In this document: positions 10,889 to 24,309 of the stretch, one piece after another
How the letters are laid out: every line of letters starts with the position of its first letter
Position numbering within the stretch: position 1 is the first letter of the stretch
Assembly (NCBI RefSeq): GCF_910592395.1
Contig: NC_088310.1
Span: forward strand, 26,553,491 to 26,617,490
Direction of reading: 5' to 3'
Origin: Lineus longissimus
Lineage: Eukaryota; Nemertea; Pilidiophora; Heteronemertea; Lineidae
Length of the DNA: 64,000 nucleotides
Position numbers and translations under genes: made by a program
The notes under the pieces: model-generated
Databases searched by the model: none
Seen by the model: the letters and a program-made list of their open reading frames with translations, nothing else
Told to the model about the DNA's origin: nothing

Positions 10889-13487
10889 ATTTAAGTTCAG
10901 CAACTTGAATAATGTGACTGTGGAAATAATCAATTTTGGTTGCTATATCACATCAATTAATGTCCCTGATCGAAATGGCAAATTTAAGGACATCGCTCTT
11001 GGATACAACACAATTGAAGGTACGGTAGCCTATGCCTCTGTTGTCAATGGTTCTTGGTTGGGACAAGATTTTACCCAGAAGATATCACATTGTTCATACA
11101 TGTAACACTTTATTAAATGCACATGTACGGTTTTTACCACCATTGCACTCAGGGAGGAATGTGTTCAACAAGAATTTATCTGTCAATCGTAATTGGGTTC
11201 CATTTTCTCATCTCAGCATATAATTTATAATCTTTTCAGAATATGAGGATGATCAGTTCTACTTGAATAGTGTTGTTGGACGTTGTGCCAATCGGATCTG
11301 TAAGGGCAAATTTACGATCGACGGGGAAACCCATCAACTCAATGTGAACAATGGGCCAAACCATTTGCACGGAGGATTATGTGGTTTTAACAAGGTCAGC
11401 GTTGAAAAGAATGATTGGAAAAGGTCAACTTAGTGTTCTCATAGGGAGACTGGTGGCATAGTGGTTAGACTGTCTGGCTCATAATCAGTAGGTCATGGGT
11501 TTCAACTCGCGGAGGGATCACTGTTTTTCGTCTTAGTCAAGTTAGTGTCATTGAGCAAGTCTTCTCAACCTTATCTCTATAAGCCATCATCCTTTGAATG
11601 AGATGTAGAGCCTTGACTCCTTGTAACAGTGGAACTTCTCCTTTCAGAAAGTCTGGGAAGCAGAAGTTCACGACACATGTTTAATCTTGTCTTACACTAG
11701 TCCAGATATGGAGGAGAATTACCCCGGTGCTCTGACGGTCCACATAAGGTATGAGCTGACTGATGACAATGAGTTTAATATCCACATGACTGCCGAGACA
11801 ACAAAGACATGTCCTGTCAACATGACACAACATACTTACTTCAATTTGGCTGGCCATGTAAGTACACAATCATCACAATAAAAAACAATTGTCCTTGAAT
11901 ACCATGGTCTGTTGTATGATCCTCCTTGTACTTGTAACTGCAGTGGTGCTGTGACAGTAAAGAAAACAGCCTGCTGGAAGCTTTTGAGTTTACTCTTGGC
12001 ATATTCTTTGTAAGTGCAGAGTAAAAGGCCGCGGAGCTCACTGGATGAGAAGAATACTAACCAAGTGGAAAATAAAGCCTTAGATCACTGGTGTTGTGTT
12101 CACAAATGTCCGTACACAATCGAAGAAAAGGCAAAATGCTGATAGACGTTCATTTTTTTGAAACTGCTTTCTCCTTCCTTCATTCAGGACCATGGCAATG
12201 TCTATGACCACTTGCTAACACTATACTGCGATAAGTTTACGCCAAAAGATGGTACTGGAATTCCATTGGGTATGTAACATACATGTACTACCATGTTGTA
12301 TGTATTGTGCCATTGTCTTCTTGTTGTGTGACTGAAAGTTATGTGAGAGGATGATTGTTGTTGGTAGGCTGAGTACAAAAATCCTTCAATAAAACACACT
12401 GGTCTTACACACTCTTTCAGACAGTGCCCAAAGATCTTTTGTTGGGGTGTTCTGGTTTTATCAGTCATTGTTTGTTCCCCTCAACAAGTTCATGTCAAAT
12501 GTCCGGCTGGCCCCATTGAGTACGTAGGACCAGGGTGATTGAAGTCGTTGTCCATCCCTTTGGTCTTGAAGGCTGCCTTATTGTGATTGGATCACCACTC
12601 CATATCATTTTGTACTGATTTACAGGTGAAATGGCACCAGTCTCTGGCAGCGTATATGATTTCCGCCAGCCATCATCAATGGGGAAACATATCAATGAGG
12701 TGCCTGGTGATATAGGCTACGATCACTCGTACCGCATCAATGACCCCTCATTATCCTCAACATTTGCCAGGTAAGGTTCTCAAACACCTGCGATGCACAA
12801 TATGTTGAACTTTTCTATAAGGGACACCATTGGGCTGCTGAGCGCTGTCAGTAAACCATGCTATTGAGAGGTGCCCTGATTCACAGGTCAAAGGAAGTGA
12901 TTGATTAGGAATCGAAATTGTCCTTATAGTTAATCAGGTTTTCTCTTCTGTCATTCTACTTAATCTTACCTTTCAGGCTTTAAATATCATGGAAAGTTTG
13001 GGCCTGATTACCCTAGTTTTTTATCTCTGACAATAATATTTTTCAGAGTTGAGGATCCAGCATCTGGGCGTGTGTTAGAAGTTTCTACCAATCAACCGAG
13101 TGTCCACCTCTATTCAGGCAACTACTTAGACTGCAAAGGGAAGGATGGGTCCGTCTATAAAAAACATGCTGGATTCTGCTTGGAACAGCAGAATTTTCCT
13201 GATGCAATAAACCAGGTGAGCTTCCTCAGCTCTCTAAACTTTTGTGTTGGGACTTCTGATTGAAAGATATGGAGTCCACGTTGTAACATATCTATCTTAC
13301 TCCTTATTTCACAAGGAACTGCCATAGCCAGAATGCCACTTAAAGTCTAAGGTAGTTGAATTGGTCGTCATTATTTGATTTTAACAACTCTTTCTTTTTC
13401 TTTTAGCCAAACTTTCCTGACTGTCTTCTGAGACCCGGGAAGAAATATCTCCATGATTGTGTTTACAGATTTTCTATCAAGAAATAA
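10889..13487 (+). CDS. GALM: Galactose mutarotase (aldose 1-epimerase); N-terminal exon uncertain
   Basis: Seven sure exons: 10889-11019, 11240-11394, 11648-11857, 12188-12269, 12626-12770, 13047-13215, 13407-13487, all GT-AG with phases agreeing. The enzyme interconverts alpha- and beta-D-galactose at the start of the cytosolic Leloir pathway. Family landmarks are present: GRCANRI, the NHLHGG histidine, the VNMTQHTYFNLAG histidine, the GYDHSYRI aspartate and the catalytic glutamate in GFCLEQQNFPDA, so the fold and active site look intact. The first sure exon begins in phase 2, so an upstream coding exon is needed. One candidate is 10779-10801 (MRNCGEF plus AG), with a poor donor and no similarity to the usual FG-containing start; it would give 331 residues against about 342 in human. 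The true start may lie elsewhere upstream. Confidence 0.92.
11440..11640 (+). mobile_element. tRNA-Met-derived SINE in a GALM intron
   Basis: A tRNA-like head has an A box TGGCATAGTGG (11454-11464), an anticodon loop CTCATAA with CAT at 11480-11482, and a B box GGTTTCAACTC (11498-11508). The acceptor stem does not pair well, so this is not a working tRNA gene. Downstream, TTGAGCAAGTCTTCTCAACC and GAATGAGATGTAGAGCC resemble the conserved 3' parts of animal SINEs (usually TTGAGCAAGGCACTTAACC and GGATGAGACGTTAAACC). It lies between GALM exons ending at 11394 and starting at 11648, in the sense direction. Exact ends are not resolved. Confidence 0.65.
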
Positions 13488-15767
13488 GGGAAAGGGACTG
13501 TGGTCAAATATACATATCAGTCTGGTGTAAAATGTATTTACATGTAAAGGAAGTACTATTGTAGTCACAAATGAACTTATACATAGATGAAATATCATAC
13601 ATGTATGTATGTAAATTCAGGTGAGGCTCATTCCTGTCATGCTTGGCCTATCTGCTTCACGAAGGGTGTTGCATAATACAATTACTGTCATTTATTCTTC
13701 AAAATCTGTCCAAAATGCTTTATAATTTTATACATGATGATGTGGTCAATGCATGTATGAATGATAAATATCTCTATTTAATTCAATTACATACAGTTCT
13801 TTGTTGTTTTTTCCCCCATCTTTTTTTTTTTAAAGTTCATTCACGGGTAACAGTTGGAAAGTTTCTGTCCTCTTCAACAATGCAACCATAGCGGTGCTGT
13901 CCTGAGCTGTGGATACCTTACAAGAAAATATGACCAATCATTACAGTTGTCATATGAGAGCCAGAGTATATTGAGAACCCCCTGATGATACGAAGATGCC
14001 TGAATCACAACCAGGCTGTTGGTAGATGTACATGTACATGTAACTGATTGAAATATTTCAAATATTGAAGATTTGGTTGAGTCAGGAAGAGGACATTTAA
14101 CCTTGTCATTCACAGTTGTTCCAGACACCATCCTACTGATGAGTGGGACCAACCAGACTAGCATGTCACAACCACTTATTCCCACCGGAAGGTGATGGAT
14201 GTCAATCACTCATTCATGACACATCACATCACATATTGGCATGTTGAAGATCATGAAGACGTCACTCCACTCTAGCAATTCCTAGTTATACCCATATTAT
14301 TTTCAGCAAGAAAGACACAATATCAGATTTATAACTTATTGTGTTCACATTTTATTTACAGAATAATGCTCATCTTGATACATGTAAGTGTTTGAGAACA
14401 TGACTACACCATTGGAACAAATGCAGTGCAGCCAGTTTTAAAAGGAGCCTTTGGAGGTGTATCTCGAAAGCCTGCCAGTATTGAAATAGTACTGCGATTT
14501 CCTTTATTAAATACTAAAGTTTTATTGAAAGACGCCAAATACATACAGTACCGAAACCAGGACCGACTATAATTCCATAAGCTTATATCTTAACTGCAAT
14601 GATAACATCATTAGAACAAGACACATGATGATAATAATATTACATATAATAACAATTATTTTAACAAATGAATAGCACCAAATAACATAAATGACCCCAA
14701 TTTTTCATTTTATTAAAATCTTTTGGGGGAAAGAAAGACGAAAAATAAAAAAATGTTTTTCAAGTTAATTGGACTACAAATAAGTAAGATATGAGAAAAT
14801 AATGGGGATAAACAGTATACCTATGTAGTGGGGGATATGGTTTCTATTAAATTTGGCAAGAAACCCCTGTTAAACACACATTGATATTTACACTGACATT
14901 GACAAGATAAATAACTTGCATAATTTGTACAACATCAATACTTGTGCACGAAAAAGTATGATTCGTACAATATTTTGAATATACAATCTAGAAAATCAAG
15001 CTGCTCTGAGTAGAATTCAGTCCACAAAATGTGGATTGCTGGAGACTATTTACGAGGCAAGTTCACGCGTGTACGAGATGTTCTTTCCGATTCATTATTT
15101 CCCATCTAAAACTCTCTCAATTTGTTTACAGTCACAAAGGCATTCCAATAGTTCAATGGTTTAAAACTTCACAAAAACATCTGTGTTTTTCAAGGCAACT
15201 TGATATTTTGTATAGATACAGTGAAACAACATTAGCACATTACAATTAAGAATGATAATCTTATACATACATGCATACAAGAAATCGAATAACGTTTGCA
15301 AGCACAAAATGGCAGAGCCTCAATGACTAGAATTGCTATTGCTTATAGTTGAAATGAAGGCTACCCCTCCCTACAACTTCAAGAGAGAAAATGTTATTGC
15401 TCACTAAGAAAGTAGTATAGTTCTGTAATAACTTCGGCAAGTTTTCCTCCTGATATCAAAGTGGTAATTGCATCTGCCCATAAAATTTTCAAGTTTACCA
15501 ATATTCAATACTGATCATGCACTAAAATGTGTTGAAATACAGGCAAAATTTGACAAGATGTTTTTAGGATCTATTTTGATAACACCAGACCACATGCGTG
15601 AAGGGTGATGCACATATGTACATTAATACTGAGAGGAGAAAATGCAGTAGGGGATGACTCAGGACTGTCCAAAGCCTCAACAATCTGTGTACCTCATAAT
15701 CATTTCAACAGCACCTCTTTGATATCTCTTAACATGTTTCTGGAATGTGAAACAATGTCTGTATCAT
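13488..15767. other. Convergent spacer: 3'UTRs of GALM and TECPR2
   Basis: No coding exon was recognised here. For GALM I found no AATAAA on the plus strand close to the stop; ATTAAA at 14506-14511 is the nearest variant seen. For TECPR2 a minus-strand AATAAA lies at 14521-14526, so its 3'UTR may be about 1.25 kb. The section 14300-15500 is AT-rich. Confidence 0.5.
14521..14526 (-). terminator. Candidate poly(A) signal of TECPR2
   Basis: TTTATT on the plus strand is AATAAA in the TECPR2 sense. It is about 1.24 kb after the stop codon. Further copies at 14503-14508 and 14352-14357 could serve instead. Confidence 0.4.
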
Positions 15768-18700
15768 TTACACCAATTCCCAGTCTCCCTCACTCACGTC
15801 ACTCCCTGCTGATATGGTACGAAGTCGACTGTCTAATCGCTGGTGTCTCAGTGGTATAAAACTGCCGGTCGTCCTCTCGTAAAGCTGTCCCTCTTTAGTG
15901 ATTGCCCAAAGATCGTTGTGTGGTGAGGCTGAAAATAATATGATTGCTTTTCATTACTCCTTCATAGCATGTGTTAATCTACCTCTTAAGGACAAAAAAC
16001 GCCAAAAATTCCATCACTCAACCAGTGCAAATATGGACACAATAACTTACCTGATATTTGACTGAAGATTCCCGGTATCTTCTTCCAGTAATTCCCGACA
16101 CAGTCCTGATCGGTGAGTCCATATCGAGCCAGGACCTCCCCTGATGGTGATAATGCCCAAACCATGTCCTTGCTGATGGTCATGTGTTCAGCCGAGGTAC
16201 CTGGAAGGCAAGGGGATAAATAATCAGTCTCACAACGATCGCTCTCTGAGAATGTCATCGAAGAGGATGCTTCCTGTACTCTGTTATTTGCAAGAAACTT
16301 CTGTCTGAAAACAAGAATCAAGTAGGGAATACAGAACTACCTACCTGGAACAGATATCCAGTCTGTACCCAAGGGCATAGTGTCAGTGATGCCTATCCTC
16401 ACGTATACTGTCTTCTTATTGTCTATGGCCCATACCTGGAAGTTTAGAAACAGTCAAGCTAAAACCATACGTAGTAACAATGTTATAGGAAACAAGTTGC
16501 AAAGGACGGGCGTTACTGTTGATGACTTCAGCATTGTAACATTTAGAGATCAAAGTCTAACAAATTACAAAACATTCCTACCTTACGATCTTCAGGCCCA
16601 GTGAACACCTTGACAAACTGTGCACCACTTTGAGGAGCGCCATCCACTGGCACCCAGACTGGGTTCATCACTTGGTTTTCGGCTGCAGTCACCCCAATCC
16701 TAAGGTAGATGGTCCCTTCAGAATCCACTGACCAGACATTCATCATCCCAGCACTTACATACACGATTTGTTTGTCAGCTGAAAATGTACAATGATGATA
16801 ATTATAAAGAATGAGTTCCAGGGTTAACAGAATGACATCATCTGTGACCTTTTTCATTGCTGCATAATTGGCAAACGGTTGTGAAAAGGTTGCCCTACGA
16901 CTTTCTGTTGAAAAAAAGATCACTCACCCAGTTGTGCCAAGTCAAGTTCTATCCATGAGAAACCCCAGGGGCAATGGGTAGCGATGCCACTCCTGACATA
17001 AATCTTTCCATCCTCACATAACGCCCAAACGGCATCCTTGGCCACGCTGCAACACGCCAAGGGGATATGAAGTCCTGGAATAGCTGCAGTGGTACACGAC
17101 TTGTTCTCTACTGAGATGTATACAATCTCTCCATTGGGTTGTTGGGCCCAGACCAAGCCTTGCTGGCCATCTACTTGCTGTGCACACACATGAGCCCAGC
17201 GCATTGATGGGGCTAAGCCTGCTGGTGCGGCTAGCGACCAGCTATGACCTGTCAATGAAAAACAACATTTGAAATCCTGGCAATTAATGAATTGTGGCTA
17301 AATAATCTGTACCAGACTAAAAACTATAGGTGCTGTTGTGATGGGGTTTATCAAATATGATATGCAGGTCAGCTTCTAGTTGCACAATGAAGATATAAAT
17401 TGATGGCATGCTCGGTCACTTGTCGATACCATCACTGCTAGAGACAAACACACCATACCTATGAGAACACCTCTGGAAACATGGATCACATTCTTGAAGT
17501 CGGGACAAATCCAAATGCCAACTCCGCCCATGCCTGAGACAACGAGTCCTCCCTTCTGTCCATAGATGGCGCTGGCTAGATAGTGTGGGTCAAGGATTTC
17601 CCTGAGGGCCTTGAAGATGTCTAGAGCAGTCGCATCCTGCATGATATACTCACTGAGGGAAACCTGCAACACATACAAGGCACATGAGCATGGGCAACAT
17701 TTCTGGGACATGAGCCCTAGAGGGCCTATAAAGGTACTTCGATGTACAGGGCACCTAGATAGAACTATCTGAAAATGGAACTGAACGGATCTTTGAAGAA
17801 TTCCTTACCTGCCACCAGTTCCCTTCTCCCATCGGGTTGTCCATAGTCACCCCTGTCTTAAAGAACATCCGACCAACAATGTCCAAGGCCCAGGCAGTGT
17901 TTTCTTCACCAAATGCTAGACAGCATAGCACTGTGTCACATACAGGGCTGAAAGAAACGTGACGCAATAGAGCTTAGGTTTGCAAAGCTGGCATGGTGGT
18001 GCGAGCATCAGCATAAGTCTGTCCTTAAAGGCCTACTCTGTCTGTTCCAAAATTTCAAAAACTGAACTTGAATTCACTTAAATTCAGATTTGGAATAAAG
18101 TCCACAATCAAATTGGCACCTCATCCCTGTGATCCATACCTCTCAATGTCGACCCAATTTGTTCCCTCCGGGCAGTAAGCATCAATGCCAAGGCGTACGA
18201 GCACCCGGCCCTCGTCTGTCAGACCCCACACCACTCCATAGCAGCACACAATCTCAATCAATGTGGCATGGCAGTCTATTTTGATGGATTGGAAGAACGG
18301 ACGCTCTTTTGACAAGCCTTTCTGCATCATGATCCCACCGTTATTCTTGATATACCTGAAAATAAACATAGTGAGGCTGTGTTACTGGACATCTTTACTT
18401 AACGTTTAGGCCATATCAATCTACAACTGCATTTATTCCTGATCCTGATGGCCTCAGTGGATCACAGCTGTACAGCCACATCCTGATTGTTTGCAGAGCA
18501 GCAAAACAGACAATTTCATCAGTCCCACAAGTTAGCAGTACATGGTAAGTGCATATAGCCTTTGCTACGCAAAAAGGTGCAATAATCTTGTATTGAGAAT
18601 GCCAATGATTTCACTTACCAAGCTGACTTGTCCTCAACTGCAATGTACGCCACATCCCGCAGAACCTCCTCTGACTTTAGGCCCATGGGTGTCTTCGGGG

Positions 18701-21700
18701 TGATCTTAGTCCCCACAAACACACTACCATTCTTTTTCAACTTCCACACAATATTGCCATCGGGAGACACAGCGATCTGACGAACACCGTACACGTCCTC
18801 GTCCCGTTTCCAATTTAATGACGGCTGATTATGTCCGCTGTAGAACACTCGTTCACTTTTATCAACAATCCAAATGTGTTTCGATGATACAGCTAAACTC
18901 TGGATGTTTCCTGGGGCAGTGAATTCAGTCCAATTGTCCGACAGAAGGTGTGACACACCAGTCGCTGATGTGGATCCAATAGACAACTCGGACATCTGAC
19001 TTTGGTATTCCGAGACATAATCAATCTCTGTTACTGATCCTTGACTGTCGGAGCGATGACGATATTTCGTATAGATGTCGTCCACAGACGCGTCGTGGAC
19101 TAGTTTCCCGCGTGAGGATTGCTCCCCGTATGACCCCGGACTACCTGCACTCTCAGTCCGGTTCATAGAACCTGTACTCTCTTTACGCCCATGTGACGAG
19201 TCACGTCTTTCCTGGTCACATTCTGAAGTAATACTGTTTGTCTTATGCATCACTACTTTACCACCAACAATCTTACACTCAAGAGGGCTCAGAAGATCTG
19301 GAACCACTTCCTCTGATCTCGAGTTTTCAGCATCTGTCTTCAGCGGCAGGGACATATCGGGATGACTCGGAATAGGATGGTCAACTTCTGCCTCATTTTT
19401 CTCCTCCACCTTCATTTCCTTGTCCATCTTCGATGGGATGTCTGTTTTGTCGTCATTAGCCACTTTAGCTGACTGGTCAGAACTGCTTTCTGTTGGTTCT
19501 AAAACTTCCTTAGAATCTGTTGATTCTGTCATCTGTGACAACTCATGGGTCTCCAACTTTCTGTTAACAGCTGGCGAGGTAGCCGCACTTCCTTTACTTT
19601 CCTTCTCTTTGGCTGAAAAAAGGGCGGCTCATGGTAACATAGCATTTCATAGTGCAGAAAAGAAAGAAGAAAAAACCAATAATAACTTTACAGGTTGATT
19701 CAAAAGAAAATCAGAACTAGATTTCTTACAACATTTCTTACAAAGGCAGCATACATGTACTTACAGCGACACATGCCCATTTTTTGGTTTTAAAACCGGA
19801 CAGCTCAAAAATCAACCACTACAGCCGGGTGAATGAGCGAAACAGACAAATATCGTAAAATCCTGGTTCATTGAATTCTTTCTATCAACCATTGATGTAT
19901 TCATGTTAAAAGTATGTCAGACACAACCATTATATCAATTAAACATCATGATTATTGTTGTGAGTATCAGTAACATCATTCAAATAAGGGCCCAGAAGCT
20001 CATTGCTATGCCAGATATTATTCACTATCTCAGTATCTGTGACGGGTGATCTGTGACAGCACAGTCAACCACACTTCCAGCAATCTAATTCAATTACTTG
20101 GCCAACTGATGATAACTTGGTTCCTGTGTCCGACTCATCAAGGTAAGCAGTCCTGCTAGAATGTTTTCCGATACAAAAGCAGGACATCTTTGATATTTCC
20201 ATGTCATGAGTTCATCAGTTAATGAATGACTTGAGCTTGGACAGCTGCCAAGTGACAAACTTTCTGTCATTTTGTACTCTTTGGCAAAATAATCTGGAAA
20301 GCAATCGGTATTGACTCACCTTTTTTCTTCTTCTTTGGTTTTCGGACCGCTGCCTGAAAGACAATATCTTCCTCAAATTCTTGTTTGATGACAGCTGCAA
20401 ACTTATCGTCAACCTTTCCAAAGTCCTTCTCATCTTTAGCTACAATGTCATTTGACTCTTCACGACCGTCATCTGTATTGGGAGCAATGACAACTGGAGC
20501 CTCCGTGATCTCAATCTGAAGCAAATCATCTGACTCTAATCTGACAATAGGTGGCAGGGTCGTCGCACTGCTCTCGGATGCGCGTCTGGGAGTCCATGGA
20601 GTTTCTTCAGTGCTGTCTATAGAACGGAATGCTGATGACGACATCGCCCTTCTATCACCTCCAAGGGCCCCCGATACCGAATGGCTGGTAGGCCTAGTTC
20701 CACCCCCTGGGCTCTGCTGTCCTTCCTTAGCCACAGGCTGTGCCACTGACTGTGTCATTAGGGGAGAATGTTGTCCACTTGGACTGATCTTCCCGAAGAT
20801 ATTCGTTGGAATAAAAGCCAGTGGCGATCCGCGATGACTTAGGTGGTCTAGTTGCCTAGCAACAGGAGACAAGGAGGAGCTCCTTGAGGAACGTTGAGAT
20901 GGGGATGCATTCAATCCATGTCTGTATTCTGAAAGAAAAGATATGTTGACACGTCTGAATAATAGTATACATAATGTTTTAGAGCCATACAGCGACACTG
21001 AAAAACTGCAATCAATCAGGTTTGTTCTTGTCCGTTTTACTTCCATTTTTATCCACTGTCCTTGTACGGAAAGGGTGGTTCTTATATTCCACCTGTTAAA
21101 CTCAATGACATGCACCTGAATCACTTACCTGGAGCAAATATTGGCGGCTTCTCCGGATTCTGTGCAATCCGTATCACACAACGATTCGCTCCCGTCCTCA
21201 GCACAAATATCTCATCCTCATACGTAGCAATATCCAAAATAAACCCAATATTGTCGTGAGCTCCAAGAACTGATCCAGTATTTGGATCAAGAATGTATAT
21301 TCCACTGATGTCCCATGTGATCACCTGATCTTCACCATAGATCAGAATCGGCCCGAACTGGCTTTCAATTGCTTTTGACGGGCTCCGAACAACCAGGGTA
21401 GACGAGAGTAATGCTAATGCCCGCCGCTTTTGATTGATAGAGTCTTTGAACATTAGGGTCGAATCCACTGAGCCGTCTAATTTGGCCTTCCATAAACGTA
21501 GCCCGGGTCTCGCAGCGTAGATGATGGCATCAGCTGGTTTACACAAACACTTAGTGAATGATGCCCCAAAGTTTCCAAGACTGAAAGAAAAGTTGGATTG
21601 ATTTGACAATTTATTTTGTATGGTTGGCGTTACAAGATGCTGGACATCTGTGACTCATTTAACATCTGCTCAAAAAGGTCAGCAGAAACTGTTAGTGCGG

Positions 21701-23150
21701 AGAGATGGAATTAGAGAACTTCACTTTCAAAGTGAATCCTGGATGACCAGAGCTACTATTTGAGCCAGAGCTGACCTCAAGCACCAAAACCTTGTCAAAC
21801 ATTTCATCAAATATCTTACGCCTTTCTCTCTTTCTGTCCAATCTGAATGCCGACACTGTCTTTGTATATCACACTACGTAATTTGGTGGAAACAACCAAA
21901 GCCATGTGTGCGTAGCTCAGCTGAACAATCTCGTAGCCTTCCTTCATGATGACTGATGATTGGCTCTGTTTCTGAAGGACAAGGTACAATTTGTATCAAA
22001 AGCAGAGTAACTCTGTTTGTGGACTCCCTTGAGACTGTAACATGCTGTCCTTGAGAGAAACTTCTCAGAGATGTCCTACTACAGAGGCTAAAGTTATTGG
22101 AAATGACCAATATCGCTGTCTATATTACAAAGACTGTCCCGTGACTTTGTCAACGCCAGCCTTCAGCTAATTTTTTAGTTAAAGAGAGATTGACCACTTT
22201 GCCAATGAGCTAAATAGTTGTTCTCACCTTACTGTAGTCCATTTCAGTAAGAACCACAACTCCATCTTGGTCACCAGTGAAAATCTTCATCCCATTACTA
22301 CTCCAAGCAATACTTGTGACAGAGGACTTATGGAGGCTATCAACAGTGTACTTCTGGAGCTGTAATGCATTAATGGGAGTACAAAATGGAAAATATGTCA
22401 GATTCAAAAGAATGTCAAGTTCAAAACTGACCACATTGGAATCGACACTTTCTAACCTTTTTATAAGAGGGCAATTGAATTAAGAAACTCTATCTCTCAA
22501 ATTCTTGTCGAAATGTTTGGTTTTGACCAGAGTTTCACCACCAAAAGACAACTAACAGGTAGGGTTTAGTGCTTCAAATCAAAATTCTTGGAATATACTC
22601 AGTTTCAGTTTAAATGACATCCTTTACCTGCTTGACTCTACCAGGTAGAATGGAAGGCATCTGGAATACACAGACGAGACCAGAGGATGTGCCAGCTGCC
22701 ACCATGTAGTCCAGGCTATTCAGCATCTTCACTGATGTTATACTACCATTCTTTGCCTGAAATAGCATTAGAAATTTATGGTTGTTTGAAATTTGACTAT
22801 TTTGCCTCAAGTGGTAAACAATTTAGCAGCAAAGATCCTAATGGAATAATGTTTCTGCCAGGATTTGAAAAGGGCATGGCTTTTTCTCCTCATAAGTTGA
22901 AACTTACATCACAATTGAGCCTCTGTAAAGTCTCCTTCTTCCTGTCAAACAGGAAGATCAGACCAATGTTTGACCCCAGGGCAATGTACTCCTTGGTAAC
23001 ATCAATGCTTATCAATTCTATCTTGATTGTTGAAAAGCCTTTCTGTGCTTTGGTTGGAATTCGGTTCAGTATATAGGAGAGAGGTGCAAACTCCTGAAGT
23101 TGCCTTGGAGCATCAACTTCAAAGCTGGCCTGGTCGAGATGATCCTCCAT
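15768..23150 (-). CDS. TECPR2: Tectonin beta-propeller repeat-containing protein 2, 15 coding exons
   Basis: Minus-strand exons: 23150-22908, 22756-22628, 22359-22228, 21971-21820, 21580-21129, 20928-20320, 19612-18619, 18355-18140, 17947-17809, 17663-17459, 17248-16928, 16778-16582, 16435-16345, 16200-16051, 15928-15768. All are GT-AG and phases agree, giving 1396 residues (human about 1411). TECPR2 is a scaffold in autophagy and at ER exit sites and binds Atg8/LC3-family proteins. Residues 1 to about 370 form a WD40-like propeller (PLSYILNRIPTKAQKGF, DYMVAAGTSSGLVCVFQ, WSSNGMKIFTGDQDG, ASRPGLRLWKAK-type). Residues 370-780 are low-complexity, Ser/Glu/Lys-rich. Tectonin repeats follow (VVWGLTDEGRVLVRLGI, AVWALCEDGKIYVRSGI, VYVRIGITDTMPLGTDW, DLWAITKEGQLYERT). 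The protein ends DWELV, an LC3-interacting motif at the same place as in human. A CAG acceptor just upstream (23163-23165) shows at least one noncoding 5' exon. Confidence 0.95.
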
Positions 23151-23165
23151 ATTTGAAACCTGGAA

Positions 23166-24309
23166 GTGGAATAATTGACATCCAGAAGTCAGTTTGCATC
23201 AATACAGACAATAGCCCTGCGTGTTTAATCGTAACCTTTGCTATTGACAGTGAAGTCCTTCGAAGTATCCAATGGAATATAATAGAATGTGAGGGTTACA
23301 CTATGGTGTCTGGTGACATTTGGCAACGACGTTATAAGATAAATTTCATGTTAGTACCACTGGACACGAGCAGATCCAGAACGGACAATCATCAAACCTC
23401 ATACCAACCGCAACTTGATAAAGTAAAGTTTATTCTGGTGTCGATTATTTATGAAAGTGGCCTTTGTTCTGGTCGTCATAGACCAAATTATTCATGATTT
23501 TTATTGGCAAAATTCCCCAAAATGACCTCAGCCATCTTTTTTCTTTCCCTTGTCTGCAGACTATTTTTACACAAATCAAATCATTGTTTCAGGACAAAAT
23601 CAGGAGTAAATCCTCACAAAATAAAATAAATAATAAAATTTTGTTGTATATTGTACAACTTATACTTTTTAAATTGTTGTAATAAGGTGTTAAAACAATA
23701 AATTCTATGTCTGTAGACAGTTTGGACTTTGGTCGCTCACCTATCAGGAAAAAAAGGTTGCATATTTATGCTGAAAAAAATCGGAAATTTAGGCGAATAA
23801 ATAAGCTTTTCAGTACAATGAAGTATCCATTGGAGTGATTTGTTATGAAAATAAATGCGTTCTTTCCAATGAGTCAAATAACGAAGCCTGTCGTTCTCAG
23901 GTTTTGACATTGTTTACCCGTACAATATACATACCTACAGTACATGCTAAGTATACTACCGTGTCGGGAGGCCTGTCTTTAGTCCACATCAAGCACTGTA
24001 CCTGTGCATCTAGATTGATTGTTTACCTGGAGACGAGACGTTGTTTATCAACAAGGGTATGGCCTAAACTGGGGTATAGATAGGCAGCACTCAAGAAAAT
24101 GGCAGATGTGTTGAGAATGAGATGGTACAATAGTCATACGGGTCATCAGCCTAAGGCCGCCAAGCAATGGCTCCACTCTAGAGGTACCGTCTTAGAGGCC
24201 CTTAGTCTTAGTTCACAGCAGCTCTTGGAATGACAAATAAGGTAAGCTGCTCTCTCATTTGATTAATTTTTTTCAGTTTTTTTAGATCAATGTCTGGCGC
24301 GTGGTAAGG
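23166..24309. promoter_or_regulatory. Head-to-head spacer between TECPR2 and DHRS7
   Basis: Both genes start outward from this 1.1-kb interval. It should hold the noncoding first exon of TECPR2; possible donors on the minus strand are CAG|GTAAAC near 24026 and AG|GTGAGC near 23741, but neither can be chosen. The part 23500-23700 is very AT-rich. No TATA box stands out and no other gene was recognised. Confidence 0.4.

Noticed and set aside
11440-11520. tRNA-Met gene
   Set aside because: Boxes and anticodon loop are present but the acceptor stem does not pair, and a SINE-like body follows; read as a SINE head.
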